64,000 nt of DNA from Eopsaltria australis (Eukaryota; Chordata; Aves; Passeriformes; Petroicidae): NCBI GenBank assembly GCA_034509425.1, contig JAVTVJ010000296.1, forward strand, positions 124,001 through 188,000, in the 5' to 3' direction. Below are positions 51,888 through 61,063 of this stretch, in pieces. The translations under genes and the position numbers were made by a program. The notes under the pieces are model-generated. The model made no database searches. It saw only the letters and a list, made by a program, of their open reading frames with translations, and was not told where the DNA came from. How positions within the stretch are numbered: the stretch's first letter is position 1; the number at the start of each line of letters is the position of its first letter.

Positions 51888-52262
51888 TTAATTCATTTTA
51901 TAAATAAGCAACTGAGAGTTTTGCTCCAGGTGGCTGCCCGTGTAGCCCATCCCGTAAACGGCGTTCTCTGCAGAGTAAGGCACGATGCGATACGAGTGCA
52001 GCTCTTCATAATAGAGCGACTGGGAACAGCACTCCTGCACCATAAACTTCAGCCGTTTTCGTGCGTCAGAGTAGGCAGTCCTATAGCACGGAGCCTCCTT
52101 AAAGTATTCATAGCTCTCCCTCTCTGTCTCTAGGTGGATCTTCCTCAACAGATTGTTAATTAATACAGACCTACGGAGATAGGCTTCGGGGTCGTCCAGG
52201 AAGCGGAGTTTCTGGAGAGATAGTTTTAGGATACAAGTCCTGTCCTCTGGTAGTATCAGGTG
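51888..52262 (-). CDS. SERTA-domain protein, SERTAD4-like, terminal coding exon
   Basis: This exon encodes the SERTA domain and C terminus. It begins HLILPEDRTC after an acceptor reading 'tttactccccag'. The SERTA motif follows: ILKLSLQKLRFLDD, then PEAYLRRSVLINNLLRKIH. In SERTAD4 the equivalent stretch (as I recall it) is a close match, including 'DDPE.YLRRSVLINNL'. Downstream there is a Cys/Tyr-containing segment (CYRTAYSDARKRLKFMVQEC) that also aligns loosely with SERTAD4. The frame ends LLIYKMN and TAA. The exon has 124 codons and the tail is much shorter than that of human SERTAD4 (about 356 aa), so this is better called a SERTAD4-like paralog than the orthologue. SERTA proteins are generally nuclear transcriptional co-regulators; the function of this one is not known from sequence. 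Confidence 0.85.
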   Translation of the reverse strand, partial: HLILPEDRTCILKLSLQKLRFLDDPEAYLRRSVLINNLLRKIHLETERESYEYFKEAPCYRTAYSDARKRLKFMVQECCSQSLYYEELHSYRIVPYSAENAVYGMGYTGSHLEQNSQLLIYKMN

Positions 52263-52346
52263 CTGGGGAGTAAATGGGTGGGTCTTTAGTATTAATGAAT
52301 GGAACGAGGGGGAGGGTGGGGTCTGGAGCGAGAGAGAGATACTCAC
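52263..52346 (-). other. 84-bp intron of the SERTAD4-like gene, open in frame
   Basis: The minus strand has a strong donor (CCAAAA|GTGAGTATC) and a strong acceptor (TTTACTCCCCAG|CACCTG). Splicing joins phase-0 codons: ...EYCPK to HLILPED. The intron is 84 bp, a multiple of three, with no stop in the coding frame, so retention would insert 28 residues rather than truncate the protein. It is about as short as vertebrate introns get. Confidence 0.7.
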
Positions 52347-52463
52347 TTTTGGACAATACTCATGGTAATCTTGATGTAAATGTTCTTCTTCTGCATATTT
52401 TCTCTTAAAGTAAGCTACTTTCGACGTCGTTAATGTCTTTGGTAGGCCCCAATCAGATCAGCT
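52347..52463 (-). CDS. SERTAD4-like protein, upstream coding exon with apparent frame break
   Basis: The minus-strand frame reads GLPKTLTTSKVAYFKRKYAE, then EEHLHQDYHEYCPK, matching the SERTAD4 'ITTSK.YFKRKY.EEE' block that precedes its SERTA exon. The acceptor is excellent: a pyrimidine tract ending 'cctcttcttttgtgcag' at 52,464. However, in the SERTA frame a TGA lies at 52,458-52,460 only a few bases inside the exon, and no Met occurs before it. The frame that enters at the acceptor reads A-DLIGAYQRH and stops at once. Adding one G to the run of four (plus-strand C run 52,447-52,450) would join the two frames. This may be an assembly indel, a real mutation, or use of another acceptor. Confidence 0.75.
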
Positions 52464-55400
52464 CTGCACAAAAGAAGAGGAAAAGCAAGGTCAGGAATGC
52501 TTGCTGTAACATCACAGTCTGGGGTGTGCAGGGCAAGGAGGGATTCAGAGGGGGAGTGCAGCCAGCACAACACTCAGCCTCAGCCTCAGCCTGCAGCCCT
52601 CAACTCACTGGAAACACAGCTGAGAGGCTGGAAAATGTGAAGGTGCCTCTGAAACAGCCACCCTGAGGCTTGCCAGCACAGCAAATCCCTCTCCCCTTTC
52701 CGGAGTGACCACCACAGCACCGGGCACAGGCAGGGTCTCTTGCTCCTACAGCTCAGGGGGGTGTCCTGGCCAGCCACAGCCCCGCAGAGCAGGCAGGAGA
52801 TGCCCAGGACAGGAATGTCACCATGCACTGCAGGAGGGACCAGGATGGGGTGTGCAGGACAGGGGACCCTGTGCCCTGCTGTGGGATGTGAGGGCCGAGG
52901 GTCGGGTTTTGATTTCCACACCTCATGCACGGAGCTCCCCTGGCAAACCAGTGCAGAGTGTATGCACTAGATGGTAGTGTCGTCTCAGGGAAGCAGGAGA
53001 GCCCCAGCTCAGCAGGAGGGTGATGGAGTTGGTTTGTTCTCCTGATGACTTCAGTTTTTCAGGGCACAGAGAACAGAGACTCAACATTTAGGATAAGAGA
53101 AGGAATCATTGGGCTTTTTTCCTGTGACAGAAGCCCAGTGGAGGTCTGCTCCTCCAGAGCAGAGCCCTGCAGAGGACCAGGCACTCTGGGCACCCACAGC
53201 CAGGCGTGGCTGCCTGCTCTGAGCTTGCTCATCTCTCTGGAAAGGTGACATGGTGCTAATTCAGCATCTTAATGAGGTCCATAATTCCAGTGGTCCATAA
53301 TTACTCAGCCTGGGTTCCTGTGAGAGCCAGGGCTGGCCTTTACTTGCCTATTCACTAGGCAATACAGGGACCCATGTGCATTTCTGGGAGGCACCATCCC
53401 CTCACAACCCCTCCTTTTTACATGAAATTTCTGTTATTTGCTTTTAAATTCATGTTTTAAAAACTAAAATAAAAAGTCCAGACTTTATTTTACTGTTGTC
53501 TAAAGGCAATTCAGGGAAAGAAAGTATCCAGAGACACTTCACAGAATAACTCAAAGTCGGGTCCTATGGGAAATATTTCCTTCCCCAAATTGGGATCTCC
53601 TTATGGGAGCATTTGAAACCTACATTTTTCTGGAAATAGAGGGTTTGGTTCTGGACAGCTTCTCTGATTCAGTAGAAAAGCTAAAACGTATTGCACAGCC
53701 AGAACTCAGACCTCATGTTGCTGGAAGAATCCTTCCATGGGGCATGAGGGGCTCCTTGAGTCTTAGCTGCCAGTGGGAGTGATAAGATACCCCCACAACC
53801 ATCCCAGGGACTGACAACATCTCTTCTTCACTGGCAAGAAGGAGCAATGTGCTCTCCCTTCCTTCTTTTATGTCAAAAACCCACAAAAAGGGGCTGAGGA
53901 AGAAGTCCCTTTAATGAGAGGATTCTTGGTTTTCTCACCGAATTTCAAGTCTGTGAGGATGGAGGTTTCTCATAAAGGGTGCTACAAACCTGTGCAGAAA
54001 ACTGACAGGTGGATTAACACCACATTTGGAGTGCAGACCCCTCAGCCCTGCTCTGAGACCCATCAGGACATGGATTGCACTTCAGAGCAGCACTTCTCCA
54101 GGACAGGGACTATTGCTCTTACATTGGGACAGCACTGCCAAGGTTGTCAAGGACTACCACGGGGTTCCAGTTACCCTGGACCATGACACACACCAGAGAT
54201 GCTCCCAGCACCCACCTCAGCTCTCAAGGGCAAGGGCAGGGCTGTGGTCTTCACCACCCTGTTGGCATTGAGTAGCTGCAAACACTGGTTTGAATTCATA
54301 TGCAGCAACTCCTCTGCTTGCAGGTTTTATTCCAGTATTTGAGTTACACCAGAGCCTGCGCAGCCTGGATATTTAATTGCTCTGATATTGTGTTCTCCTA
54401 GGTGGAAACCCCACTGCTGTGTTATCTGAGCACAACAACAAATGCATTTATCTCCCAGTGCCATGGGAAGGGAGAACATTGCAGTTTTCCTCACACTACT
54501 CTGAGGAGGACAAAGCTACAGACAGATGAAGTGACATTCCTGTAGCCACCCAGGCTGTCAGGGCTGGGAAAGGAGCCAAACCCAGCACACAGGTAGATCC
54601 TTTCCCTAAAATCAAACCTCTAAATGCTAAAACACGCTCCCTAGTGTTTTTCAAGGAAAAGGCTGGAAGCACAGCCCTATCACTGCCCGTGTGCAGTGCA
54701 AGCAGAAAATCAGCCTGAGTGCAGGGGCAGCACAGTAAACCACAACATGCAGAGCATCTCAGCTCAGTTCTGCAGCTCTGCCAGCTCCATGCAAAACTCT
54801 CCCTTGCTGCTCCAGGCCACGGGAATTCCACTCCCTGCCCCAGAGATGGAGGGTGACTGTGAAATTCAGCATCCCCTGAGCACAGGTGGTCCTGGAGACA
54901 TCAGGGAGCCAGGACAAGGGAAGGAGCACTGGCAGCCTGTACAGGGCTGGAAGGGAAGGAGGGCTGTGTTTTTGCTGATGCCACAGGCTGGGGGCTGGTG
55001 CTGGCTGGCAGGAGCAGACGGAAAAATTGTATTTTGCTGAGGGACACAGATGACCATCCTGGCAGTGGGTTCATTGAGCACCCCACTGGCATCCCCTTTC
55101 TGGGGTTATGTTCAACACCAGCCTGGGACATATCCTTGGTTGGCTGAATTTAAATTCCTAAAGACCTTACATCAGCTAAAGCTGCAAAGTTGTCACAAAC
55201 CCCTCACCCCAATGCCCATAACTTCAGGAGCAAGGAAGGGAAGCAGCATCTCCAGGCTGTAAGTTTGGCTTGAAATGTGTTCCCAGTTTTAAATGAAAGA
55301 CTACACTCGAGGAGCTAAGTAGCCCCAAGCTGCTCAGCTCCACACCATCTGTTAGCAAATCCCAGCAACTCCAAATCTGCAGAGCTTGGAGCACCCACTT

Positions 55401-56405
55401 CCCCAGCTCAGCACTCCCACGGGCTGTCACAGGTGGCTCAGCTCCCCAGGAGGGAAGGGGTGCTGCCTGCACACCTGCAGGGTGAGAAAATGAGCTGAAG
55501 GCACACAAGTCCCACCCCAGGGCTGCTCAAGAGAAGCTCAGGGTCTGCTCTTGTGCACAGTGCAGCTGCCATCCCACCACCACCCATTTCATCACCATCA
55601 CCTTTTGTGGCTGCAGGTGATGCCCACACATCTGTCTGCAGGTTCAGGGGAACGAGAGCATGAGCTGTGACCTTGCACTGTGCCCTCAACACCAGCCCCG
55701 ATGCTAAAGCCCTCGAGGGACCCCTCTCCGTGCAGGAGGCGTGCAAGGACCAAGCCTTGCTCTGACACTTATTGGAAGTCAGCACTCGATGGCTCTGTGC
55801 GTGCCTGGGAGCTGCTTGGCTGGGGTTACAGCCATCCAAGGCTGTAGTAATGCCGCAGTGAATCAGACCCTTGGTGTTTTGTTTAAATATAAACATATTG
55901 AATCAGTGCTTTTTGTGTAGAAGGCTATTCTCGCGAGCCAAGTGTTTTGACAGCTCCAGCAAGGTGGTATGAGTCACTGCCTCTGCCTCACTCAAGCTCA
56001 GAGACAGATACATCTTAATCACATTACGTTTTTCTCAGCGCTACACCACAAGTCAAGGCACGGGGCCAAATCTCCCCGCGGGGACCAACCAGCGCAGCGC
56101 TGAGTCCTGAGCCTGAGGTTTGTCCTTCCAGCCTGGATGAGCGTCGGGAAAGCGCACTCAGCATCCCGGCAGCGCTCAGCCGCAAGCCCTGTGCTGCTCC
56201 CCAAGGGCTCGGTGCAATTTGCACGGGCGGGCACAGCTGCCGGGGCTCGGCAGCTCTCCCTGCCCGGTGTTTGCACCCCGCCGGTGCGAGCCTGCTCGGA
56301 ATGCGCGGCACATCGGGGCACGGCGGCTGGAGCTGCCATTAGCGCTAATGGAAGTTTGGAATATAAATCCCACACGCGGCAGTGAGGGAATAGACGCCTC
56401 TGTCT

Positions 56406-56444
56406 CAGGCTTGGAGCTCTCAGGCTCGGAGCTCTCAGGCTCGG
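56406..56444. repeat. 15-bp tandem repeat, about 2.6 units
   Basis: The units caggcttggagctct and caggctcggagctct are followed by a partial caggctcgg. Each full unit contains the GAGCTC palindrome. Confidence 0.88.
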
Positions 56445-57058
56445 CTTCACAAGGGCTTTAATCGTACTTTCAAAAGAGCGAAATATCCCGTTCCTGTTTA
56501 TTTCTCCAGGAATAATTACGGTGCTCTGTGGCGTGGTACTCGCAGAGTTATTAGGCATGTTTGAACAGAGGGCTGTCTTATCTAAATTGGATTGGAAATA
56601 GATTTATAACATGGCAACTTCTCATTTGAACGGCAAATTGCAATAAAGTCACTTCACCTGCGCTTCTGCATCGCCCCAGTGACAGCAGCCCCTCATTCAG
56701 TATGAATTAATTGCCGGGCGATTTCCATGGGGCTGCAGCCCCGCACAGACAGGAGCTAACACGGAGTTTAAGAAATGATTGAACAGTCAGGGGGAAAAAA
56801 AACAAACACCTGAGCTTGTGCTTTTGCACTTCGGGCAACAGAGATCTGCAAGCCTCGGCTCTGCACAGCAGCCCCGTCCCTGAAGTTGGACGTGAGCCCT
56901 TGGGAGCATCCCCACACCTGCCTGCGCCTGCACCTCCCCTACCTTTCCTCGGGCAGAAAATTCCTCCCTGCCTGCTCAGTGCTGCAGTGAAAGGGCTCCT
57001 CCGAGTCGATACTGTTTGGTTGGTGATGCAGACATCTGCAGGGGGTGAGCACAGAGCC

Positions 57059-57075
57059 GGCTGGCCGAGCCAGCC
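57059..57075. repeat. perfect 7-bp inverted repeat, 3-base loop
   Basis: ggctggc-cga-gccagcc is a GC-rich hairpin or dyad in the CpG-rich block. It resembles paired NFI half sites (TGGC...GCCA), but with a spacer of three rather than five, so NFI binding is doubtful. Confidence 0.7.
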
Positions 57076-59303
57076 CCGCCAAGCTGCGCACGGAGGTGGT
57101 GACTCAAATGTGCCGCTGCCCTGCAGGGTTCCTATCGCAGCGTAAAGGAGAGCGATCGATATGCGAGCTAAAGCTGCCTGAGACGGAGACCTTTGCTGAG
57201 CATCTCTTGCGTGCTCAAGCACAAAACCTGAGGCTCCTGAGCACACAGAAACTGTTTTATTATCGGCGGGAGACGTGACTTTGACATGGCAGGACGCATC
57301 ATCCTGTCCTTGCGACTGCTGTCAAGCTGCGGTGATGAACTCCCCCGTCTCTAACCTTCAGCGCGCTCGCAATTAGGGGATGCTCAGCTGAAACCTGCCC
57401 CTGCTTTCACATGCTCTGCCGCTGCTTTTCTCCTCTCCTAGGGCAGCACAAGCAGCTGGTCCCACTGTGGGATTCCCAGCAGATAATGCAAAGCTACCAG
57501 AGCACAGGCAGATGAACATGTGGATCGAAAACACATGCCAGCCCCAGGATTTCACAAGGCTGCCAATCGATGGCAGCCCTTCCAGAGTATCAAGCCTTAT
57601 CAGGCAGAGCAAGCCCCCTTTCATTGACTCACGGGAAGGTGGGGACCCTCAGCTACACTCCCGTCTGCTGGCTCTGCACTTTAAAACCGCCTTTTAGTTA
57701 GTTTGCTGATTGCTTTGCAGATCTCCCTAATTGCAGGTTCTCCCTGGGCACACATGTGCACAAGGCACAGGCATCTGAATAGCTCTCGTGAGGGCACGAA
57801 GGCATGAGACTTAATGGCTGAGCGACTATTCCAGTCTCTCTCCTTACAGTCCCACTGCTTTCATCAATAGGATAAAATAATAATTCCAGGCTTACCCCCT
57901 TTTCGACACTGATCCCAGTAAATTCCCCCACTCAGCCCACCCAGCTGAAGTTTGCAAACTTGCCGGTTACCTGAGGATGCGGAGTCAGTCTGCAAAGGGT
58001 CTTTCTGGGATAATCTCAGCAGCTGTGGTAAGATTTCCCCCTCGCACGGGCTCAGCGAGCATTTCTGGCAGCACGGCACTGCTGAACGGTCACCTGCCGT
58101 GGGGGATCAAGGAGAAACACACATGGCTCAGGTGGCAAAATCAGGACAAACACGGCGAGCAGCTGGACCACAAGAGGAGAAAGTGCTATTTCAGCATCCC
58201 CACAGGGCTTAGGAACAGGGATAAATAAGAGCTCTGGTGTGACACCCAGTTCTCTAACTTTGACCTTGCTTCCCGGAATCCTTTTCACACATCAGGAAAG
58301 TAGATAAAACATTAAGAAAAAAACCTCATTTCAGTCTCTCAGTGGTGCAGCTATAATCTGCTCAGGGCAAGTGCTGCAGAAATACAGCTTGCTCCTCTAA
58401 ATATCCGGACGTTTCTGGAGCTAGAACATTAATTCTGCCTCAACCACCTCTTAAAATGGCACATTATTTTCTCCATTAATTCTTGTCAACCTCAGAGGAA
58501 AGCTAAAGGGCTACTATTAAAACCATGCCATTATTTTGAGTAGCAGCATTAATTTTCTATCGTACACACTCGCACTGCCTGCAGAGCAGTACAGGGCTGG
58601 GGGAAGTCACATTCCCATTTCTCTCTAACAGGGTGCACATTTCAGAGTTTGCCTGACACACAGTACATTTTCCAGGCTGATGCCTCTCCGGGGTGAAGTA
58701 TTTGGCACGCTGTAGTAAGAACATCTCCCACTCTTACAGGGAAAAACGATTACAGATACATGTGTACACCTAAACTCTGCACTTTTACATGTGTGTGCCA
58801 GAGACGCTCACACTTTTTGAGTGCATGAAGGAAATCAGACATGTCTAAATCCTACAAGAGAGGAAGGAAAAGAGAGCTCGTATGTGTGCGTACTCGTGCC
58901 TCGCAGCTATAAGACAACTATATTTAGACAGTTGTGTCATCCCAGAGGATGACAGCATTAACAGGCGATGGAAAGAGGAGCTATGGTTACTTTTCAGAGT
59001 TCAGCTCTGACCGTAAAAAGAGGACTCTGGTGGAAAAGACCTCTCGTAGAGTCCGGCAGAGCAGCAGCACCTCTGCCCGTGGCACTGCGGGACGCGTGGA
59101 GCCTCCCTCTCATCTCTTCCCTCTCCCACGCTGCAGCAAAGCCACGAGAGCTCCCAAACAAACACAAAACTTACTCCACGCCAACAGCCACCTGCTCAAC
59201 CCCTTCGGAGCAGATCCCACCAGCAAAGCCCCACACCACCTCGCTGCCACGGGCACCCGCTCAGCTCGCTGTCCCCGGGCACCGCCGGCTCAGTGGCACT
59301 CAC

Positions 59304-59452
59304 CCAGCGAGCCCCGGCTCCAGAGGGAGGGCTGCTCCGTCCTTCCGTCGCTGCTCCTGGAGGAGGTGGTGGCGGTGCTGCTGGTGCTGGCGGCGGTGGT
59401 GGCGGCGGTGGTGGCAGCTCCTGCGGGTCCCTGCAGCCACTGAGGAGCGCAT
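59304..59452 (-). CDS. candidate first coding exon of the minus-strand gene
   Basis: An ATG at 59,450-59,452 (G at -3) opens a frame starting MRSSVAAGTRRSCHH, with an Arg/His/Gln-rich tract encoded by CAC/CGC triplets. It runs 149 bases to a strong donor (GCTGG|GTGAGT). The exon ends two bases into a codon. The exon at 52,463 would then be entered in the frame that, with one extra G, leads into the SERTA reading frame. With that extra base the three exons would total 642 bases, 213 residues. There is no homology evidence for this N terminus, and the frame is also open far upstream because of GC content, so a non-coding first exon with a later start is possible. Confidence 0.3.
59365..59415. 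repeat. imperfect GGT/GGC trinucleotide tract
   Basis: An interrupted run of ggt, ggc and gct triplets on the plus strand gives polyglycine, Val/Ala-rich or, on the minus strand, His/Arg or Thr/Ala-rich translations depending on frame. It explains several of the long overlapping open frames in the CpG island. Confidence 0.85.
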
Positions 59453-59533
59453 CACCTCCCGGCCGCAGCCCGCGGAGGTGGGTGCCCAGATGTTCCCCGC
59501 GCGGATTGGTCCAGCGGGAGCAGATGTTGCCCG

Positions 59534-59569
59534 GTTGCTAGGAGCGTTGCTAGGAGCGCTGCTAGGAGA
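59534..59569. promoter_or_regulatory. three tandem RFX/X-box-like 12-bp units
   Basis: The units are GTTGCTAGGAGC, GTTGCTAGGAGC and GCTGCTAGGAGA. GTTGCTAGG is the reverse complement of CCTAGCAAC, the well-known RFX half site. RFX factors typically bind promoters of ciliary and MHC-II genes. The units sit in the centre of the CpG island between divergent candidate first exons, directly followed by a CRE-like TGACG. Confidence 0.6.
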
Positions 59570-59747
59570 CCGTGACGCTCTCTCCATCACTGGCGCGACT
59601 CGAGGCCGCGGGGAGGGAGGGAGGGAGGGAAGGAGAGAGAGATAGGGAGGGAGGAGGAAGAGGGGAGGAGCGAGGAGGAGCTCCCGCCACCGGGATGCTC
59701 GGCGCCGGGCCGTGCCGGGCCGTGCCGGCTGCGGGGTGAGCCGGAGG

Positions 59748-59783
59748 ATGGAGCAGGTGCCGCGGCTCAGAGCTGGACAGGCG
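59748..59783 (+). CDS. candidate first coding exon of a rightward gene
   Basis: An ATG with strong context (gggATGG-like: A at -3 and G at +4, 'cggaggATGG') opens MEQVPRLRAGQA, followed at once by a consensus donor GCG|GTGAGG. It lies about 180 bp downstream of the RFX-like units. No later exon was recognised in the remaining 4.2 kb, so the gene, if real, continues past the window. The product is not recognised. Confidence 0.25.
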
Positions 59784-60916
59784 GTGAGGAGCTGCCTGGG
59801 GCTCGCGGCAGAGGATGGGGATGTGAAACGCCAGAACCGGGAGGGGGGAGCAGCCCGGGGAGGGGGCGGGCAAGGGGAACCATTAAAGCTCCCGTCGGGA
59901 CGGGCTGAAGGATGCGCGGAGCGGGCCGGCAGCCGCGGAGGTGCCGAGTGCTCTTTGAGACACTGAGAGAGGGAGAGAGCTCTGCTCGCTTCAGGGCAAG
60001 GTTGGGAGAAACACAACACAGCGCCTGGAAGGGCTGGAGGGAAGGAATCAAATTCGGTCCTGCTGGCAGAGAGCCGAGCTCTTCTACTCTCTCGCTGGGT
60101 CATGTTCCTCTTCCCTCCCGATTTATGATTCTCCCTTTTCCCTCCATGCCTAGCATCAGATCCTGGCCCACTTTTTCCCCAGAGCTTTTGGGTCCCAACC
60201 TGGCACTTACACCCGTGATCCCATGGACAGAATTGGATTGCTGTAGGAAAAAAAGCTGCACAGCAAAACAACTCAGACCTCCTCCCAAATAAAAGAGCAG
60301 ATCACTGTGGGTTAGGATAACCCCTGCATCTCAGCCAGACAGTGGGATTTTACTGCTGAGCACCCTCCTTAGGGCAATAGGTGGGATACCAGTCTCAGCC
60401 TACCCTCATAGCCAAGGGTCCAACGAGAAGGGCCCAGAAAAGGTTTAAAAGGAGTCAATAAATTCTTACTTGTATAATACAGTGTGCAGAAAGAAGGGAA
60501 ATCCCTTACCCTGAAAGCTTAACTCTGTATGCAAATACTGGCAGATAGGAAGGTTAAAAAAAAAAGTACTTAAAAAAACCCCACACCAGCTATGTGTAGG
60601 GACCTTCCCTGAAAGAAGTGGGTCACTCCCAGAGTGAAAAGGAGTTGTACGAGTTGAGCTATTCTGGACAGCCAGATTGGTGCCAATGGCAACACTGGAG
60701 TTACTGGTACAACACTGGCTTAGACCAACCCCAGCACCAAGCCTGGGTTTTGATCAGGACTTTTCTCCATGATGAAACAACTCTAGACAATAAATTCTCC
60801 TCTGCACCTGCCAGCTGTGTCCATTTCCTCACAATTATCACAGGTGACAGCACTGCTCCTGACAGACTCACGTTCGTGCCATAGCCTCCCCAACCAAGCA
60901 GTCACTCAGCCCAACC

Positions 60917-61063
60917 CATAGAATTTCAGAATGGTTTGGGTCCCTTTCAGAGAACCTTAGAGATCATCTTGTTCCAACCCCCTGCCATGGGCAGGGACAC
61001 TTCCCCCTACACCATGATGCTCAAAGCCCCATCCAGCCTGACTTTGAACACTTCCAAAACAAC
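60917..61063 (-). mobile_element. CR1 LINE 3' fragment
   Basis: The plus strand reads 'catagaatttcagaatggtt', 'accttagagatcatcttgtt', 'ccaaccccctgccatgggca', 'gccccatccagcctgactt' and 'tgaacacttcc'. This is the reverse complement of a CR1 3' end, with an insertion near its terminus. Confidence 0.92.

Larger units (their letters stand above)
56030..57400. promoter_or_regulatory. CpG-rich block, possible alternative promoter or enhancer
   Basis: CpG dinucleotides are frequent compared with flanking DNA, for example around 56,040-56,340 and 56,860-57,350. Long overlapping open frames on both strands (56,019-56,558; 56,707-57,246) are explained by the GC content. Internal structure includes a 15-bp repeat at 56,406-56,444 and an inverted repeat at 57,059-57,075. 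It sits between the candidate first exon and coding exon 2 of the SERTAD4-like gene, so it could be an intronic promoter. Confidence 0.45.
52464..59303 (-). other. inferred first intron, 6.8 kb
   Basis: Between the strong acceptor at 52,464 and a consensus donor at 59,298-59,303 (minus-strand GCTGG|GTGAGT) no intermediate coding exon was recognised. It contains a GC-rich block at 56.0-57.4 kb and otherwise unique sequence. The linkage of the two ends is a proposal, supported by phase compatibility only. Confidence 0.35.
59000..60000. promoter_or_regulatory. CpG island, probable bidirectional promoter
   Basis: The segment is strongly GC- and CpG-rich. It holds an inverted CCAAT box (plus-strand attgg, 59,505-59,509), three tandem RFX/X-box-like units (59,534-59,569), a CRE-like 'cgtgacgc' just after them, and a GA-rich purine tract (59,605-59,675). 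A consensus donor faces left on the minus strand at 59,298-59,303, and another faces right on the plus strand near 59,784. The layout fits divergent transcription from about 59.5-59.7 kb. Confidence 0.65.

Noticed and set aside
56019..57246. Two 179-codon minus-strand open frames
   Set aside because: Low stop frequency is explained by GC content. The frames include the 15-bp repeat (SLRAPSLRAPSLR) and show no domain.
58934..59645. 169- and 225-codon plus-strand open frames
   Set aside because: They overlap each other in different frames over the CpG island and trinucleotide tract. The hydrophobic 'VVAVLLVLAAVVAAVVAA' is an artefact of GGT/GGC-type triplets.
59300..60271. 323-codon open frame on the minus strand
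   Set aside because: It spans the GC-rich promoter island, crosses the RFX-like array and the purine tract, and is Pro/Arg/Ser-rich in the way GC-rich non-coding DNA is. Only its last part is retained as a candidate exon.
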